19,721 nucleotides of DNA from CAYWGR01 sp964458015 (GCA_964458015.1 CAYWGR010000102.1:1-19721); one strand, 5' to 3'. Counted from the first letter of the stretch, positions 6,467 through 13,421 are shown. Numbers and translations are program-made. Notes: generated by a model not told the origin, from the letters alone.

Positions 6467-7660
6467 ATGGCACCCGGACGCGAATCAAACGGGCTGCGCG
6501 CCATCGTCGAGCGCTCGGGCGATTGGAATTCACGGGACGACATCGCCGCCCGCTATCTCGACGCGCACAAGTTCGTTTATACGCAAGGGGCGTGGGGAGA
6601 ACGGGCGGCGGAGCTTTACGACGCTGCCATCCAGGGGACGCATACTGTCGTGCGGAGTTGGTCGGACCACATGACTGGCCCCCTGGCCAGCAAATACAAC
6701 TGGCTTCATGGCGGGGCGCTGTGTTTGGCGGTTGAGAAGATGACCGGCAAGCGGCCCGACTATGTGTTCTCTGATGTCCGCGACCCCGACAAGGCCGGGA
6801 TGATTCGAGCCGAAGACGCGCTGCGGCGAGAATATCGCGTGCGGCTGTTCAACCGGAAGTGGCTGGAGGGCATGATGAAGGAGGGCTATGCCGGGGCCGA
6901 CAACGTGCGTGTGATGGTCTCGAACAGTTTTGGATGGGAGACGATGCGTCCCGGCAGCGTCGGCGACGACACATGGCAAGAAATGAAAAATGTTATTGTC
7001 GATGACAAACTCAACTTGTCGATACGCGATTGGTATGAGCGGAGCAATCCGAACGCCTATCAGGACACGACGGCGGTGATGCTCGAAGCGATCCGAAAGG
7101 GCTTTTGGAACGCTGACGCTAAAACAAAGCAGCAATTGGCCGTGGAATATGCAAGGAGTGTCGCACGGCACGGTCTGTCGGGCCACGTCACCAGCGGCGG
7201 CAACGGGGCACTCGATGGCATGGTACGAGAACAAATCGAAGGCATTCCGGGTGCGGAGGCCAAGGAACTTCTGGCGAAGTACACGTCTCGCATCGCTGAA
7301 CAGCGGCAACTTTCGGCCGCCGACGCCGCGCCGGGCAGCGAACCGACCCCGGTAGCCGCGTCTGCTCCTCCAGCCGGTCAACCTGCTGTACCGGCACCCG
7401 GCGTGCCGGATGCTGGACAAGGCGAACAGGCAGTGTCAACGCCTCCGCCGGCTCAAGCGAAGTCCATACCGCCAAAATCCGTGGAACCATTGGCTGCCAA
7501 GCCGACCGAGATCCGTGGAAAGCGGCTTGAGCCAGCCGCCGAGCCGACCAACGAACAACCGGAACCGACCGACCATCGGATTTGGCTTTGGATTGCGGTT
7601 GCCATCGTTATCATCCTCCTGGTGACAGGCGGCTTTCTTCTAAGAAAAGGAACACCATGA
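6467..7660 (+). CDS. CobN-like chelatase, C-terminal fragment with membrane anchor
   Basis: From the ATG this is 397 residues, but the frame and the homology continue upstream to about 6386 (RQLEKTLRSKGLAPGRAEIL) with no ribosome site before 6467. It is therefore the end of a larger protein; CobN/BchH-type chelatase subunits are about 1200-1400 residues. Family segments include GRIFGMAPGRESNGLRAIVE, SGDWNSRDDIAARYLDAHKF, HGGALCLAVEKMTGKRPDYV, RLFNRKWLEGMMKEGYAGA and WYERSNPNAYQD. After residue about 280 comes a Pro/Ala-rich linker, then one membrane segment (about 369-391) and a short basic tail. Membrane-anchored CobN paralogues of this form are known beside ExbB-like and DUF2149 genes and include HmuS-type heme dechelatases, so tetrapyrrole metal handling is likely. 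Insertion versus removal cannot be told. The fragment alone is unlikely to be active. Confidence 0.75.
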   Translation: MAPGRESNGLRAIVERSGDWNSRDDIAARYLDAHKFVYTQGAWGERAAELYDAAIQGTHTVVRSWSDHMTGPLASKYNWLHGGALCLAVEKMTGKRPDYVFSDVRDPDKAGMIRAEDALRREYRVRLFNRKWLEGMMKEGYAGADNVRVMVSNSFGWETMRPGSVGDDTWQEMKNVIVDDKLNLSIRDWYERSNPNAYQDTTAVMLEAIRKGFWNADAKTKQQLAVEYARSVARHGLSGHVTSGGNGALDGMVREQIEGIPGAEAKELLAKYTSRIAEQRQLSAADAAPGSEPTPVAASAPPAGQPAVPAPGVPDAGQGEQAVSTPPPAQAKSIPPKSVEPLAAKPTEIRGKRLEPAAEPTNEQPEPTDHRIWLWIAVAIVIILLVTGGFLLRKGTP

Positions 7661-8238
7661 CCGACCGCTTGGTTGAAATACTGTACTTTCTAGCGTTTGT
7701 TCAAGGGGGAAAGTATGGTTCGCGGCTGGTATACCTCACTCCGCAGATCACGGTCAAAAAATGGGCAAATAACTGTGAGGCAAGATGGACACCAGGCGAG
7801 ATGCCGTTCAAGTACAAGGAAGCACCACTCCTGGTGTCGAATAACGGACAGTCTGATTTTCCGTCCATCAGGCAGTTCGCACTCCCAACAGACAGCAGAA
7901 AGATTGAGGGGCATTTTTCAAGCAAGATTCGCTCTCGAACAAGGCCACTGGAGCCGAAGTTGGCACAGGAGGTGGTTAAGGTCTACGAGAGAAAGCGCAA
8001 GAAGGCGCCGGATTCGGCCGTTGCAGCCACTTACGATGAAGCGCTCCCTTGGAGGCCGCCGAAGGTTGACCGCAGCCGGAAGGCTACTTATCAGTCCTTC
8101 ATCGCCCAGCGGCAAGCCGAAAGCGATGGTGCAGGAATTATTTCTCGCGGTAAAGGAGCAAGGCGGGGAACTCAATCTCAATCTCGGTGCGGGCGGTGCG
8201 GCACCGGAAACCAAGCTACTGAAAGGCAACTCAAGTAA
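7657..8238 (+). CDS. Hypothetical protein overlapping the CobN-like stop
   Basis: A 193-residue ORF whose ATG overlaps the preceding stop in an ATGA, suggesting translational coupling. The first 15 residues (MTDRLVEILYFLAFV) are hydrophobic and could be the start of the ExbB-like membrane partner expected after membrane-anchored CobN genes. The rest is soluble, basic and unlike a channel, with runs such as KVYERKRKKAPDSAVAATYDEALPW. I do not recognise it. From about 8130 the neighbouring frame (to 8341) looks more protein-like, with AVKEQGGELNLNLGAGGAAPETK and a late CGHC pair. A frameshift there, or a fusion near 7700 with unrelated DNA, is therefore possible. Confidence 0.4.
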   Translation: MTDRLVEILYFLAFVQGGKYGSRLVYLTPQITVKKWANNCEARWTPGEMPFKYKEAPLLVSNNGQSDFPSIRQFALPTDSRKIEGHFSSKIRSRTRPLEPKLAQEVVKVYERKRKKAPDSAVAATYDEALPWRPPKVDRSRKATYQSFIAQRQAESDGAGIISRGKGARRGTQSQSRCGRCGTGNQATERQLK

Positions 8239-8368
8239 GATCACAGGGGGATCAAAACTGCCGCCGAAAAATTCAAAAGGAGGCGCGATCTGCGGTCACT
8301 GCAAGCGAGTGTTCGGACCACACGATGGTCCGAACGGATGACGCATACCCACACGTGATTTGTTTCGC

Positions 8369-8396
8369 CCTAGCAGAAACGACGAACGCCGCTAGG
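8369..8396. repeat. Inverted repeat between converging genes
   Basis: CCTAGC at 8369-8374 and GCTAGG at 8391-8396 form perfect 6-bp arms around a 16-nt loop. The hairpin sits between the end of the plus-strand reading at 8341 and the minus-strand stop at 8398. It might act as a weak two-way terminator, but there is no T-tract. Confidence 0.25.
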
Positions 8397-8397
8397 C

Positions 8398-8601
8398 TCA
8401 ACTTTCTGCTCGCCGTTGTTTCATGGCTGCTTGGCTGACTTCCTCAATGCTCTTGTCTGGCCAGAGATTGCGGTGCCATTGTGTGTAGTCGAACGGCTCG
8501 CGCTGGATCAAGGCAATGAACTTTTCGGTCTGCACTTCGCCAAGAGCTGCAACCAACGCATCGACACCCGTGACTTTGATTTCAGTGTCAGTAAGCATCA
8601 T
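8398..8601 (-). CDS. Small antitoxin-like protein (67 residues)
   Basis: This short acidic protein has the sequence pattern of a family common in cyanobacteria and planctomycetes: a KVTGVDALVAALGEVQTEKFIALI core followed by REPFDYTQWHRNLW and an EEVSQAAM helix. I know of no assigned biochemical role. Its ATG overlaps by 4 nt the stop of the PIN-domain remnant directly upstream, which points to an antitoxin or accessory role in a PIN-type toxin pair. A GGAGGTGG ribosome site lies just before the start. The gene looks intact while its partner is truncated, so it may be an orphan. Confidence 0.65.
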   Translation of the reverse strand: MMLTDTEIKVTGVDALVAALGEVQTEKFIALIQREPFDYTQWHRNLWPDKSIEEVSQAAMKQRRAES

Positions 8602-8828
8602 TCCACCTCCACAACAAACTGCGTTGGTTTCATCACCGTGATGTGGGCAAACCCCTGCATTCTCTTCGCAATTATATCATCTGTCGTTAGAAAAAAAACG
8701 CAGCCGGCCGCCATGGCGCATGCAACGTGCAAGGCATCCGTCGCTCGCAAGCCGCACCTGGCAACCTCGTTGGCTTGCCGTATGACGAACTCTGCTCCCG
8801 ATTGACGAATTGCTACGCCGTGGGAAAA
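8598..8828 (-). pseudogene. PIN-domain (VapC-like) toxin remnant
   Basis: The minus frame from 8828 to the TGA at 8598-8600 reads as the C-terminal half of a PIN nuclease. It contains LRATDALHVACAMAAGCVFF followed by LTTDDIIAKRM and a VMKPTQFVVEVE end. The acidic Asp of TDALH and the TTDD motif match the second half of the PIN active site. About 76 codons remain of an expected 130-150. An in-frame TGA (8829-8831) closes the frame upstream, and no family start is seen before it. The first catalytic Asp is missing, so it should be inactive. The stop overlaps the ATG of the 67-residue protein. Confidence 0.6.
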
Positions 8829-8881
8829 TCAAGCGGGTTCCGAAGGGATGAGGCACGTTAGAAACGGGTTGACGTTACGAG

Positions 8882-9211
8882 CTACCGTTTGCCCTTCGCA
8901 CGCTTGAAGGCAGCTTCGATCCGTTCGACCGTCCGCTCGTTAGGCCGATGTTTGCCGGATTCCAAGCGTGAAAGCGTTTCCTGACGAATGCCGGCCAACT
9001 TGGCCAACTGGGTTTGAGTTAGACCAAGTTCGCGCCGCTCTTGGATAATCTCGCGGGCGATGGATGCGCGGATGCAGGCGTGGGCCTCCCGCGTGCCATC
9101 GGGAAACACCGGCGGCAAGGGCGGCAAGCTCGCTGCCAATTCGGCCTCGTACTCGGCCTCGGGGATCAGTACGAATCGCTCGCCTTTAATCTCGATAGTG
9201 GCCTTAGTCAT
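8882..9211 (-). CDS. XRE-family antitoxin (HigA-like)
   Basis: This 109-residue protein has a C-terminal helix-turn-helix (LTQTQLAKLAGIRQETLSRLESGKHRPNERTVERI, about residues 64-99). An N-terminal part with FVLIPEAEYEAEL resembles antitoxin dimer regions. It should neutralise the RelE-type toxin encoded just upstream and repress their shared promoter. The ATG at 9211 overlaps the toxin stop by 8 nt; a longer upstream reading only runs back through the toxin gene in another frame. The order toxin then antitoxin is that of HigBA systems. Confidence 0.85.
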   Translation of the reverse strand: MTKATIEIKGERFVLIPEAEYEAELAASLPPLPPVFPDGTREAHACIRASIAREIIQERRELGLTQTQLAKLAGIRQETLSRLESGKHRPNERTVERIEAAFKRAKGKR

Positions 9212-9449
9212 AGAACCTGTCCCTATGTCCAATGTGTTCGATAACGATGTCCTCGCCTGCCAGGCGGAACTGTATCCGAAAATCTCCGGTTCGTAGTCGG
9301 TAGTGGCCCGCGAGTTTTCCTTGCAACGGCTTGGCTCCGCTGACGGCCGGCCATTTTTCAAGCCGATCCAACAGCCCACTGACTCGGCACCGGATCGACT
9401 TCGGCAATCCGTAAAGTTCCTTTTCTGCCAGTGGCGTGAGGCGGATCAT
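9204..9449 (-). CDS. RelE/ParE-family toxin
   Basis: An 81-residue basic protein with the RelE/ParE fold pattern: an opening helix (LTPLAEKELYGLPKSIRCRVSGLLDRL), the strand GAKPLQGKLAGHYRLRTGDFRIQFRL, and the closing IVIEHIGHRDRFYD. Most relatives are ribosome-dependent mRNA endonucleases, while ParE members hit gyrase, and sequence alone does not decide here. Full family length suggests it is intact. It is first in the operon, with the XRE antitoxin overlapping its end. Confidence 0.88.
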   Translation of the reverse strand: MIRLTPLAEKELYGLPKSIRCRVSGLLDRLEKWPAVSGAKPLQGKLAGHYRLRTGDFRIQFRLAGEDIVIEHIGHRDRFYD

Positions 9450-9453
9450 ACCT

Positions 9454-9497
9454 CAATTATGACACAATATGACACATTGTCAAGCACAATTATGACA
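9454..9497 (-). promoter_or_regulatory. Toxin-antitoxin promoter with repeated operator motifs
   Basis: On the minus strand, TTGACA (9478-9483) lies 16 nt from CATAAT (9456-9461), a strong sigma-70 promoter. The plus-strand motif CAATTATGACA occurs exactly at 9454-9464 and 9487-9497, and a one-base-shorter CAATATGACA occurs at 9465-9474, so copies overlap the -10 and flank the -35. This suits repression by the XRE antitoxin. The expected transcription start falls at or next to the toxin ATG, so the transcript may be leaderless. Confidence 0.6.
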
Positions 9498-9631
9498 ACC
9501 AGAGCAATGCGAAATGCAATGCAGCCCATTGCCCAGCTATATCCAACTTGGAGGTAATCGGCAGCGGTTGGCGGCGCGCGTTTTACGATGCCGATTTTTG
9601 CCGTCCTTTCTTCTTCAACGAGTGCAATTTG

Positions 9632-9660
9632 TTGACGGTGGCCTGGAACTGCGTTATGAT
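9632..9660 (+). promoter_or_regulatory. Predicted promoter of the DUF1080 gene
   Basis: TTGACG (9632-9637), a 17-nt spacer, and TATGAT (9655-9660) match the housekeeping consensus at 5/6 in both boxes. The predicted start would leave a leader of about 70 nt before the ATG at 9738. The rest of 9498-9631 shows no convincing gene. Confidence 0.5.
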
Positions 9661-9737
9661 CCGTTAGTGTTGGAGATCCTGCCTAAGTTTACATTTCTTA
9701 CCATTGTCGCATCTTGCGATATCAGAGGGAGCAGCTC

Positions 9738-10457
9738 ATGAAAGTCGATTTTTTGCACGGCGTCGCGGTCTTGGCATTGTGTGGCATGTTGGTCGGAACA
9801 ACCGTCGAACAGGCGGTTGCTCAGGCCAAGGGCAACATCCCGGCTAATCCTACGCTGTCGGTGAACCCGCCCGAGGGAGCTGTCGTATTGTTCGGCGGCA
9901 AGGCAGAGCAGATCCACGACAACTGGTACGCTCGACGCAGCACCAAGCCGGCCGAGTGGACCGTGGATGACAAGGGCGTGGCAACGCCCAATCGATGCGA
10001 CATCAGTAGCAAGCAGGAGTTCGGCGACGGTTACTTGCACGTGGAATTTTGCGAGCCCTTGCAAGGGCACGGCAACAGCGGCGTCGGTATGCAGGGCCGG
10101 TACGAGATTCAGATTATGAACTCGCACGGCAAGAAGCCTGAATCCCACGAGTGCGGCGCATTCTACAGCCAAACGCCGGCCAAGGTGAATGCCTGCAAGG
10201 TCGCCGGTGAATGGCAGACCTACGACATCTTCTTCCGCGCGCCACGGTTGGACGCGAACGGCAAAGTCGTCGAGAAAGCCCGCGCTACCGTGTACCAGAA
10301 CGGCGTCTTGATCCACGAGAACGAAGAGTTCCAAGGACCGACCGGCATTCAGTATGAGTTGTACAAAGACGAAGCGCCGACAGGCCCGATCGTCCTTCAA
10401 GGCGACCACGACGCCGTGCAGTTCCGAAACGTGTGGATCTTGCCCGCGAAGTATTAA
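9738..10457 (+). CDS. Secreted DUF1080 / 3-keto-disaccharide hydrolase domain protein
   Basis: A 239-residue exported protein. Residues 1-29 form a signal peptide ending AVAQA. The mature part is a concanavalin-like beta-sandwich of the DUF1080 family, with the sugar-binding hallmarks DNWYARRSTKPAEWTVDDKG, GDGYLHVEFCEP, GNSGVGMQGRYEIQIMNSHG and ECGAFYSQTPAKVNACK, closing with GPIVLQGDHDAVQFRNVWI. Some members hydrolyse 3-keto-glycosides made by glucoside 3-dehydrogenases; planctomycetes carry many copies. The start is set by GAGGGAG about 7 nt upstream of 9738. It appears to be a single-gene unit, and its exact substrate cannot be read. Confidence 0.92.
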   Translation: MKVDFLHGVAVLALCGMLVGTTVEQAVAQAKGNIPANPTLSVNPPEGAVVLFGGKAEQIHDNWYARRSTKPAEWTVDDKGVATPNRCDISSKQEFGDGYLHVEFCEPLQGHGNSGVGMQGRYEIQIMNSHGKKPESHECGAFYSQTPAKVNACKVAGEWQTYDIFFRAPRLDANGKVVEKARATVYQNGVLIHENEEFQGPTGIQYELYKDEAPTGPIVLQGDHDAVQFRNVWILPAKY

Positions 10458-10486
10458 GCTTGCGAGGAATGATGGTAAAAAGCAGC

Positions 10487-10500
10487 GCCGGCCAACCGGC
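10487..10500. repeat. GC-rich hairpin after the DUF1080 gene
   Basis: GCCGG-CCAA-CCGGC is a perfect 5-bp stem with a 4-nt loop, 30 nt past the stop. It could help end transcription, but no T-run follows. Confidence 0.3.
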
Positions 10501-10560
10501 TGGTCGGCTGGTCGCCATGTCTATAGCGGGGACACGGCTATACAAGTCCGAATACGCAAA

Positions 10561-10590
10561 CGAGATCCTTCGTTCCACTCAGGATGACGG
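10561..10590. repeat. Dispersed-repeat-like element (ATCCT...AGGAT)
   Basis: The stretch contains ATCCTTCG at its left and TCAGGATGAC at its right, with ATCCT/AGGAT as inverted arms. It resembles an intergenic repeat I recall from many environmental bacterial genomes. A single copy is present here, so repeat status is from memory, not from this window. The surrounding spacer 10458-10731 holds no convincing gene. Confidence 0.35.
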
Positions 10591-10641
10591 TTTCTCCGTG
10601 CCCAAGGACTTTGCAGTTCTCCTGGTTAACCCCCTGCCCGG

Positions 10642-10669
10642 TTGTGTTTTCGCCCTTGCCGGTTACAAT
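10642..10669 (+). promoter_or_regulatory. Possible hemH promoter
   Basis: TTGTGT (10642-10647) and TACAAT (10664-10669) are separated by 16 nt. The -10 is good and the -35 weak. The leader to the hemH ATG would be about 55 nt. Confidence 0.35.
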
Positions 10670-10731
10670 CACAAGAACTTGCAGCTTATCGAGGATCGGT
10701 GTGGGTGCATAATCGTGATTAGGATGAAACG

Positions 10732-11805
10732 ATGAGTTCCGATTCCCCATCTCTTAGTCCCCTTCCACCTTCTGCTTATGATGCGATTTTAATCCTTTCC
10801 TTCGGTGGGCCGGAAGGGATGGAAGATGTACTGCCGTTTTTGGAGAATGTTACACGCGGCAAAAACATTCCGCCTGCGCGGTTGCAGGAAGTTGCCAAAC
10901 ACTACGAGTTGTTCGACGGCGTTAGCCCGATCAATTCGGAAATCCGTGCTTTGTTGACGGCCCTGGTCGGCGAGCTAAATGCGCATGGTTTGCAGTTGCC
11001 GGTCTACTGGGGCAATCGCAATTGGCATCCGATGCTGGCCGATACGGTGCAGCAGATGGCCGACGACGGCGTACAACGTGCGTTGGCCTTTGTCACTTCG
11101 GCGTTCGGCTCCTATCCTGGTTGTCGGCAATATCTCGAAGACATCGAACAAGCCCGGCAAGCCCTTGGGCCGGCGGCTCCGCAAATCGATAAGCTGCGGC
11201 TGTTCTACAACCATCCCGGCTTCATCGAATCGTTGGCCGCTCGCACGACCGCGGCATTGGCCAAGGTTCCCCCAGAACGTCGCGACGCCACTCGCCTGAT
11301 TTTTACAGCGCACAGCATTCCCACGGCGATGGCCGAACGTTCGCCCTACGAGCGTCAGTTGCGCGAAGCGTGCCGGTTGGCGGCGGAACTAGTGGCCAGT
11401 GATGCGAGGAGAGAGAAGAGGGCAGAGGGGACTGTCGTTTCCTGGAGCTTAGCCTTCCAAAGCCGCAGCGGCCCGCCGTCGCAGCCGTGGCTTGGGCCGG
11501 ATATTCGCGAACATATCCGCGAGTTGCACGCCGCTGAAAAGATCACGGATGTCGTGATTGTGCCCCTTGGTTTTCTCGTCGAGCACATGGAAGTGATTTA
11601 CGATCTCGACGTCGAGGTCGGAAACCTCTGCGACGAGCTTGGGATCAACATGGTGCGAGCCGAGGTCGTCGGCACCCATCCACGACTCGTTCGCATGATC
11701 CGCGAGTTGATCGAAGAGCGGCTCAATCCCGCAGCCGCGCGACTCTCCCTCGGCCCCGATGGCCCTTGGCCCGACGAATGCCCGTGCGATTGCTGTAAAG
11801 ATTAA
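10732..11805 (+). CDS. hemH: Ferrochelatase
   Basis: Inserts Fe(II) into a porphyrin in the last steps of heme synthesis (protoporphyrin, or coproporphyrin in the CpfC branch; not decided here). The 357-residue length suits the family. Diagnostic segments are ILILSFGGPEGMEDVLPFLENV near the N-terminus, YWGNRNWHP (about 92-100), the catalytic-His motif FTAHSIPTAM (His194) and FLVEHMEVIYDLD (Glu284). The last residues carry four cysteines (350, 352, 354, 355), reminiscent of iron-sulfur-bearing ferrochelatases, though this is a guess. A charged loop near 224-233 looks like a small lineage insertion. The start has AGGA about 7 nt upstream. No other heme gene adjoins it. Confidence 0.95.
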   Translation: MSSDSPSLSPLPPSAYDAILILSFGGPEGMEDVLPFLENVTRGKNIPPARLQEVAKHYELFDGVSPINSEIRALLTALVGELNAHGLQLPVYWGNRNWHPMLADTVQQMADDGVQRALAFVTSAFGSYPGCRQYLEDIEQARQALGPAAPQIDKLRLFYNHPGFIESLAARTTAALAKVPPERRDATRLIFTAHSIPTAMAERSPYERQLREACRLAAELVASDARREKRAEGTVVSWSLAFQSRSGPPSQPWLGPDIREHIRELHAAEKITDVVIVPLGFLVEHMEVIYDLDVEVGNLCDELGINMVRAEVVGTHPRLVRMIRELIEERLNPAAARLSLGPDGPWPDECPCDCCKD

Positions 11806-11819
11806 TACGGTTTCCAGTT

Positions 11820-12065
11820 TTAAAGCTGCGAGTCCATTTTTTGAAAGACGCGTTCATCTTTCAATGTGCATAGGCGAGANNNNNNNNNNAGACAGGCGAG
11901 TATGTCTTCTCGCGTAATGCCGGGATAGTTGCGCAACAGTTCGTCTTCGGCCCACCCCTGCGCCAGCAATCCGACGATGAACTCAACCGACAACCGAGTG
12001 CCTTTAATGACTGGTTTTCCGACAAGTACAGAGGAATCAACGGTGATTCTATTTTCCCAGGTCAT
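11820..12065 (-). CDS. DUF433 antitoxin-like protein, interrupted by an assembly gap
   Basis: About 81 residues. The N-terminal two-thirds are typical DUF433: DSSVLVGKPVIKGTRLSVEFIVGLLAQGW followed by ELLRNYPGITREDILAC. Ten Ns cover the next codons. The frame then resumes with a family-like KDERVF ending, so the placeholder happens to keep frame. DUF433 proteins have a winged-helix-like fold and are usually antitoxins paired with a downstream DUF5615/PIN-like toxin. No such partner fits between 11806 and 11819, so it may be solo, or sequence may be missing in the gap. GGAAGG lies a few bases before the ATG. Confidence 0.8.
   Translation of the reverse strand: MTWENRITVDSSVLVGKPVIKGTRLSVEFIVGLLAQGWAEDELLRNYPGITREDILACXXXXSRLCTLKDERVFQKMDSQL
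11880..11889. other. Assembly gap (10 Ns)
   Basis: Ten consecutive undetermined bases lie inside the DUF433 reading frame. The true length is unknown; conservation of the frame on both sides suggests that only a few bases are missing. Confidence 0.98.
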
Positions 12066-12250
12066 GGTTACCTTCCACGATTGGCGGTTATTTGGCGGTC
12101 ATGATATCCCTATTACGTTATGTTGGGCATTCTCCTTCGTTGGGTTTAGCGATGCAATACCTGATTCCTAATGCCTTAGCATGGGCACTTCTTTGGAAAT
12201 ACCCTAAGTCTCGCTGTGCCAAAGCTTTGCGAGCGTTGACACAAGCTGGA

Positions 12251-12291
12251 TTGACAGTGTGATATTGATGTGATATCATTCTAGTATCACA
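12251..12291 (+). promoter_or_regulatory. SPFH operon promoter with TGTGATAT operator repeats
   Basis: TTGACA (12251-12256), 17 nt, TATCAT (12274-12279) is a strong promoter. TGTGATAT occurs at 12258-12265 and again 11 bp later at 12269-12276, and its inverted half TATCACA is at 12285-12291. The centre TGATATCA is a perfect palindrome. The repeats fill the spacer and cover the -10 and the likely start site, so a bound protein would block transcription. The operon itself encodes a ribbon-helix-helix protein that could be that repressor. The rest of 12066-12324 shows no firm gene, only a weak 53-codon minus-strand frame at 12118-12279. Confidence 0.6.
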
Positions 12292-12324
12292 TTGGGCCAA
12301 GGCCATAACTAAGGGGAAAATGCC

Positions 12325-13224
12325 ATGAGTCGCGAAAAGCAAACGCACGTATTTGATGGCTGGAAGATGCTGGCCGTCGTTATTTTTGTTTTTCTGATAG
12401 GAATCGCATTGTTCATAGGGTTCATCGTCTCGGCGGTCCAAGCCGAACGTATGCACCAGACGCCGAATTTTTATCTGCTCGTTAGCAGCATCCTGATCAT
12501 TGGACTAGGCGTGTTCTTATCGTTCGGTTTCTTTTCCTTGGAACCGAATGAGGGACGTGTACTGATTTTGTTCGGTGCGTATCGAGGCACCGTGCGACAG
12601 AGCGGCTGGTGGTGGACGAATCCGCTGAACACGAAGGATCGTATCTCGCTGCGCGCTCGAAACTTGAACGGCGACCGACTGAAGGTGAACGATAAACGCG
12701 GCAATCCGATCGAAATCGCCGCCGTCGTGGTCTGGCGCGTTGAAGATACGTTTGCCGCCAGTTTCGACGTGCAGAATTACGAAGAATATGTGCGCATCCA
12801 AAGCGAGTCGGCCGTGCGCCACTTGGCAAGCTGCTATGCCTACGATCACGGCGAAGAAAACGAGATTACCTTGCGCAGCGGGGTGGAAGATGTGTGCGCG
12901 GCCTTGCAGCAGGAGCTTCAAGAGCGCGTGTCGAAGGCCGGCGTACAGGTCGAGGAAGCGCGGCTGACGCATTTGGCCTACGCCCCGGAAATCGCCGGCG
13001 TCATGTTGCGCCGTCAACAGGCCGAGGCCATCATCGACGCCCGGCAGAAGATCGTCCACGGCGCCGTCAGCATGGTCAAAATGGCCCTGACGGAGTTGGC
13101 GGAACAACAGATCGTCCAGCTCGACGAGGAACGCAAGGCGACCATGGTCGGCAACCTGTTGGTTGTGCTATGCGGCGAGTCCGAAGCTCAGCCGATCATC
13201 AACACAGGCACGCTTTATACATAG
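12325..13224 (+). CDS. SPFH (stomatin/prohibitin/band 7) domain membrane protein
   Basis: A 299-residue protein with two N-terminal membrane segments (about 14-38 and 47-70). The SPFH domain follows: FFSLEPNEGRVLILFGAYRGTV, the GWWWTNPLNTKDRISLRARNLNGD strand region, and GNPIEIAAVVVWRVEDTFAASFDV. A helical tail contains VEEARLTHLAYAPEIAGVMLRRQQAEAIIDAR. These proteins oligomerise at the membrane and organise microdomains or control membrane proteases. A GGGG-type ribosome site precedes the ATG. It is first in a three-gene operon: the RHH gene starts 14 nt after its stop. Pairing of this SPFH type with a small RHH protein recurs in other bacteria, to my knowledge, but its purpose is not established. 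Confidence 0.92.
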   Translation: MSREKQTHVFDGWKMLAVVIFVFLIGIALFIGFIVSAVQAERMHQTPNFYLLVSSILIIGLGVFLSFGFFSLEPNEGRVLILFGAYRGTVRQSGWWWTNPLNTKDRISLRARNLNGDRLKVNDKRGNPIEIAAVVVWRVEDTFAASFDVQNYEEYVRIQSESAVRHLASCYAYDHGEENEITLRSGVEDVCAALQQELQERVSKAGVQVEEARLTHLAYAPEIAGVMLRRQQAEAIIDARQKIVHGAVSMVKMALTELAEQQIVQLDEERKATMVGNLLVVLCGESEAQPIINTGTLYT

Positions 13225-13238
13225 GCTTGGTTTTTTGC

Positions 13239-13421
13239 ATGGAATCGCGAAAATCATTTTTGCTGCGCATTAGTCCCACGCTCTACCGCGAGCTGGAAGC
13301 TTGGGCACAACAAGAAATGCGCAGCGTCAACGGCCAAATCGAATATCTATTGACCGACATCGTGCGAAAACGAAAAAACACGGAACAAGATCCCACGGAA
13401 CAGGAAGAAACCCGCGAATAA
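13239..13421 (+). CDS. Arc/MetJ-type ribbon-helix-helix DNA-binding protein
   Basis: A 60-residue protein. KSFLLRISPTLYRELEAWAQ gives the beta strand and first helix, and RSVNGQIEYLLTDIV the turn and second helix of an Arc-like RHH fold; a charged tail follows. RHH proteins bind DNA as dimers, often on tandem half-sites. The start at 13239 fits the fold, since longer readings of this frame only run back through the SPFH gene. It lies between SPFH (14 nt) and the aldo-keto reductase (2 nt). It is the natural candidate for binding the TGTGATAT repeats at 12258-12291. It lacks an obvious toxin partner. Confidence 0.85.
   Translation: MESRKSFLLRISPTLYRELEAWAQQEMRSVNGQIEYLLTDIVRKRKNTEQDPTEQEETRE

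Noticed and set aside
6530..7420. A 296-codon minus-strand open frame
   Set aside because: It is antisense to the CobN-like fragment, which carries the recognisable family segments.
8342..8397. Possible integron attC-like site from the CCTAGC/GCTAGG arms
   Set aside because: The conserved attC end boxes are absent and no integrase is present.
9654..10409. A 251-codon minus-strand open frame
   Set aside because: It is antisense to the DUF1080 gene; the signal peptide and sugar-binding motifs are on the plus strand.
12118..12279. A 53-codon minus-strand frame (ending ALGIRYCIAKPNEGECPT)
   Set aside because: It looks faintly protein-like, but its start lies inside the SPFH promoter, it has no Shine-Dalgarno and I recognise no family.
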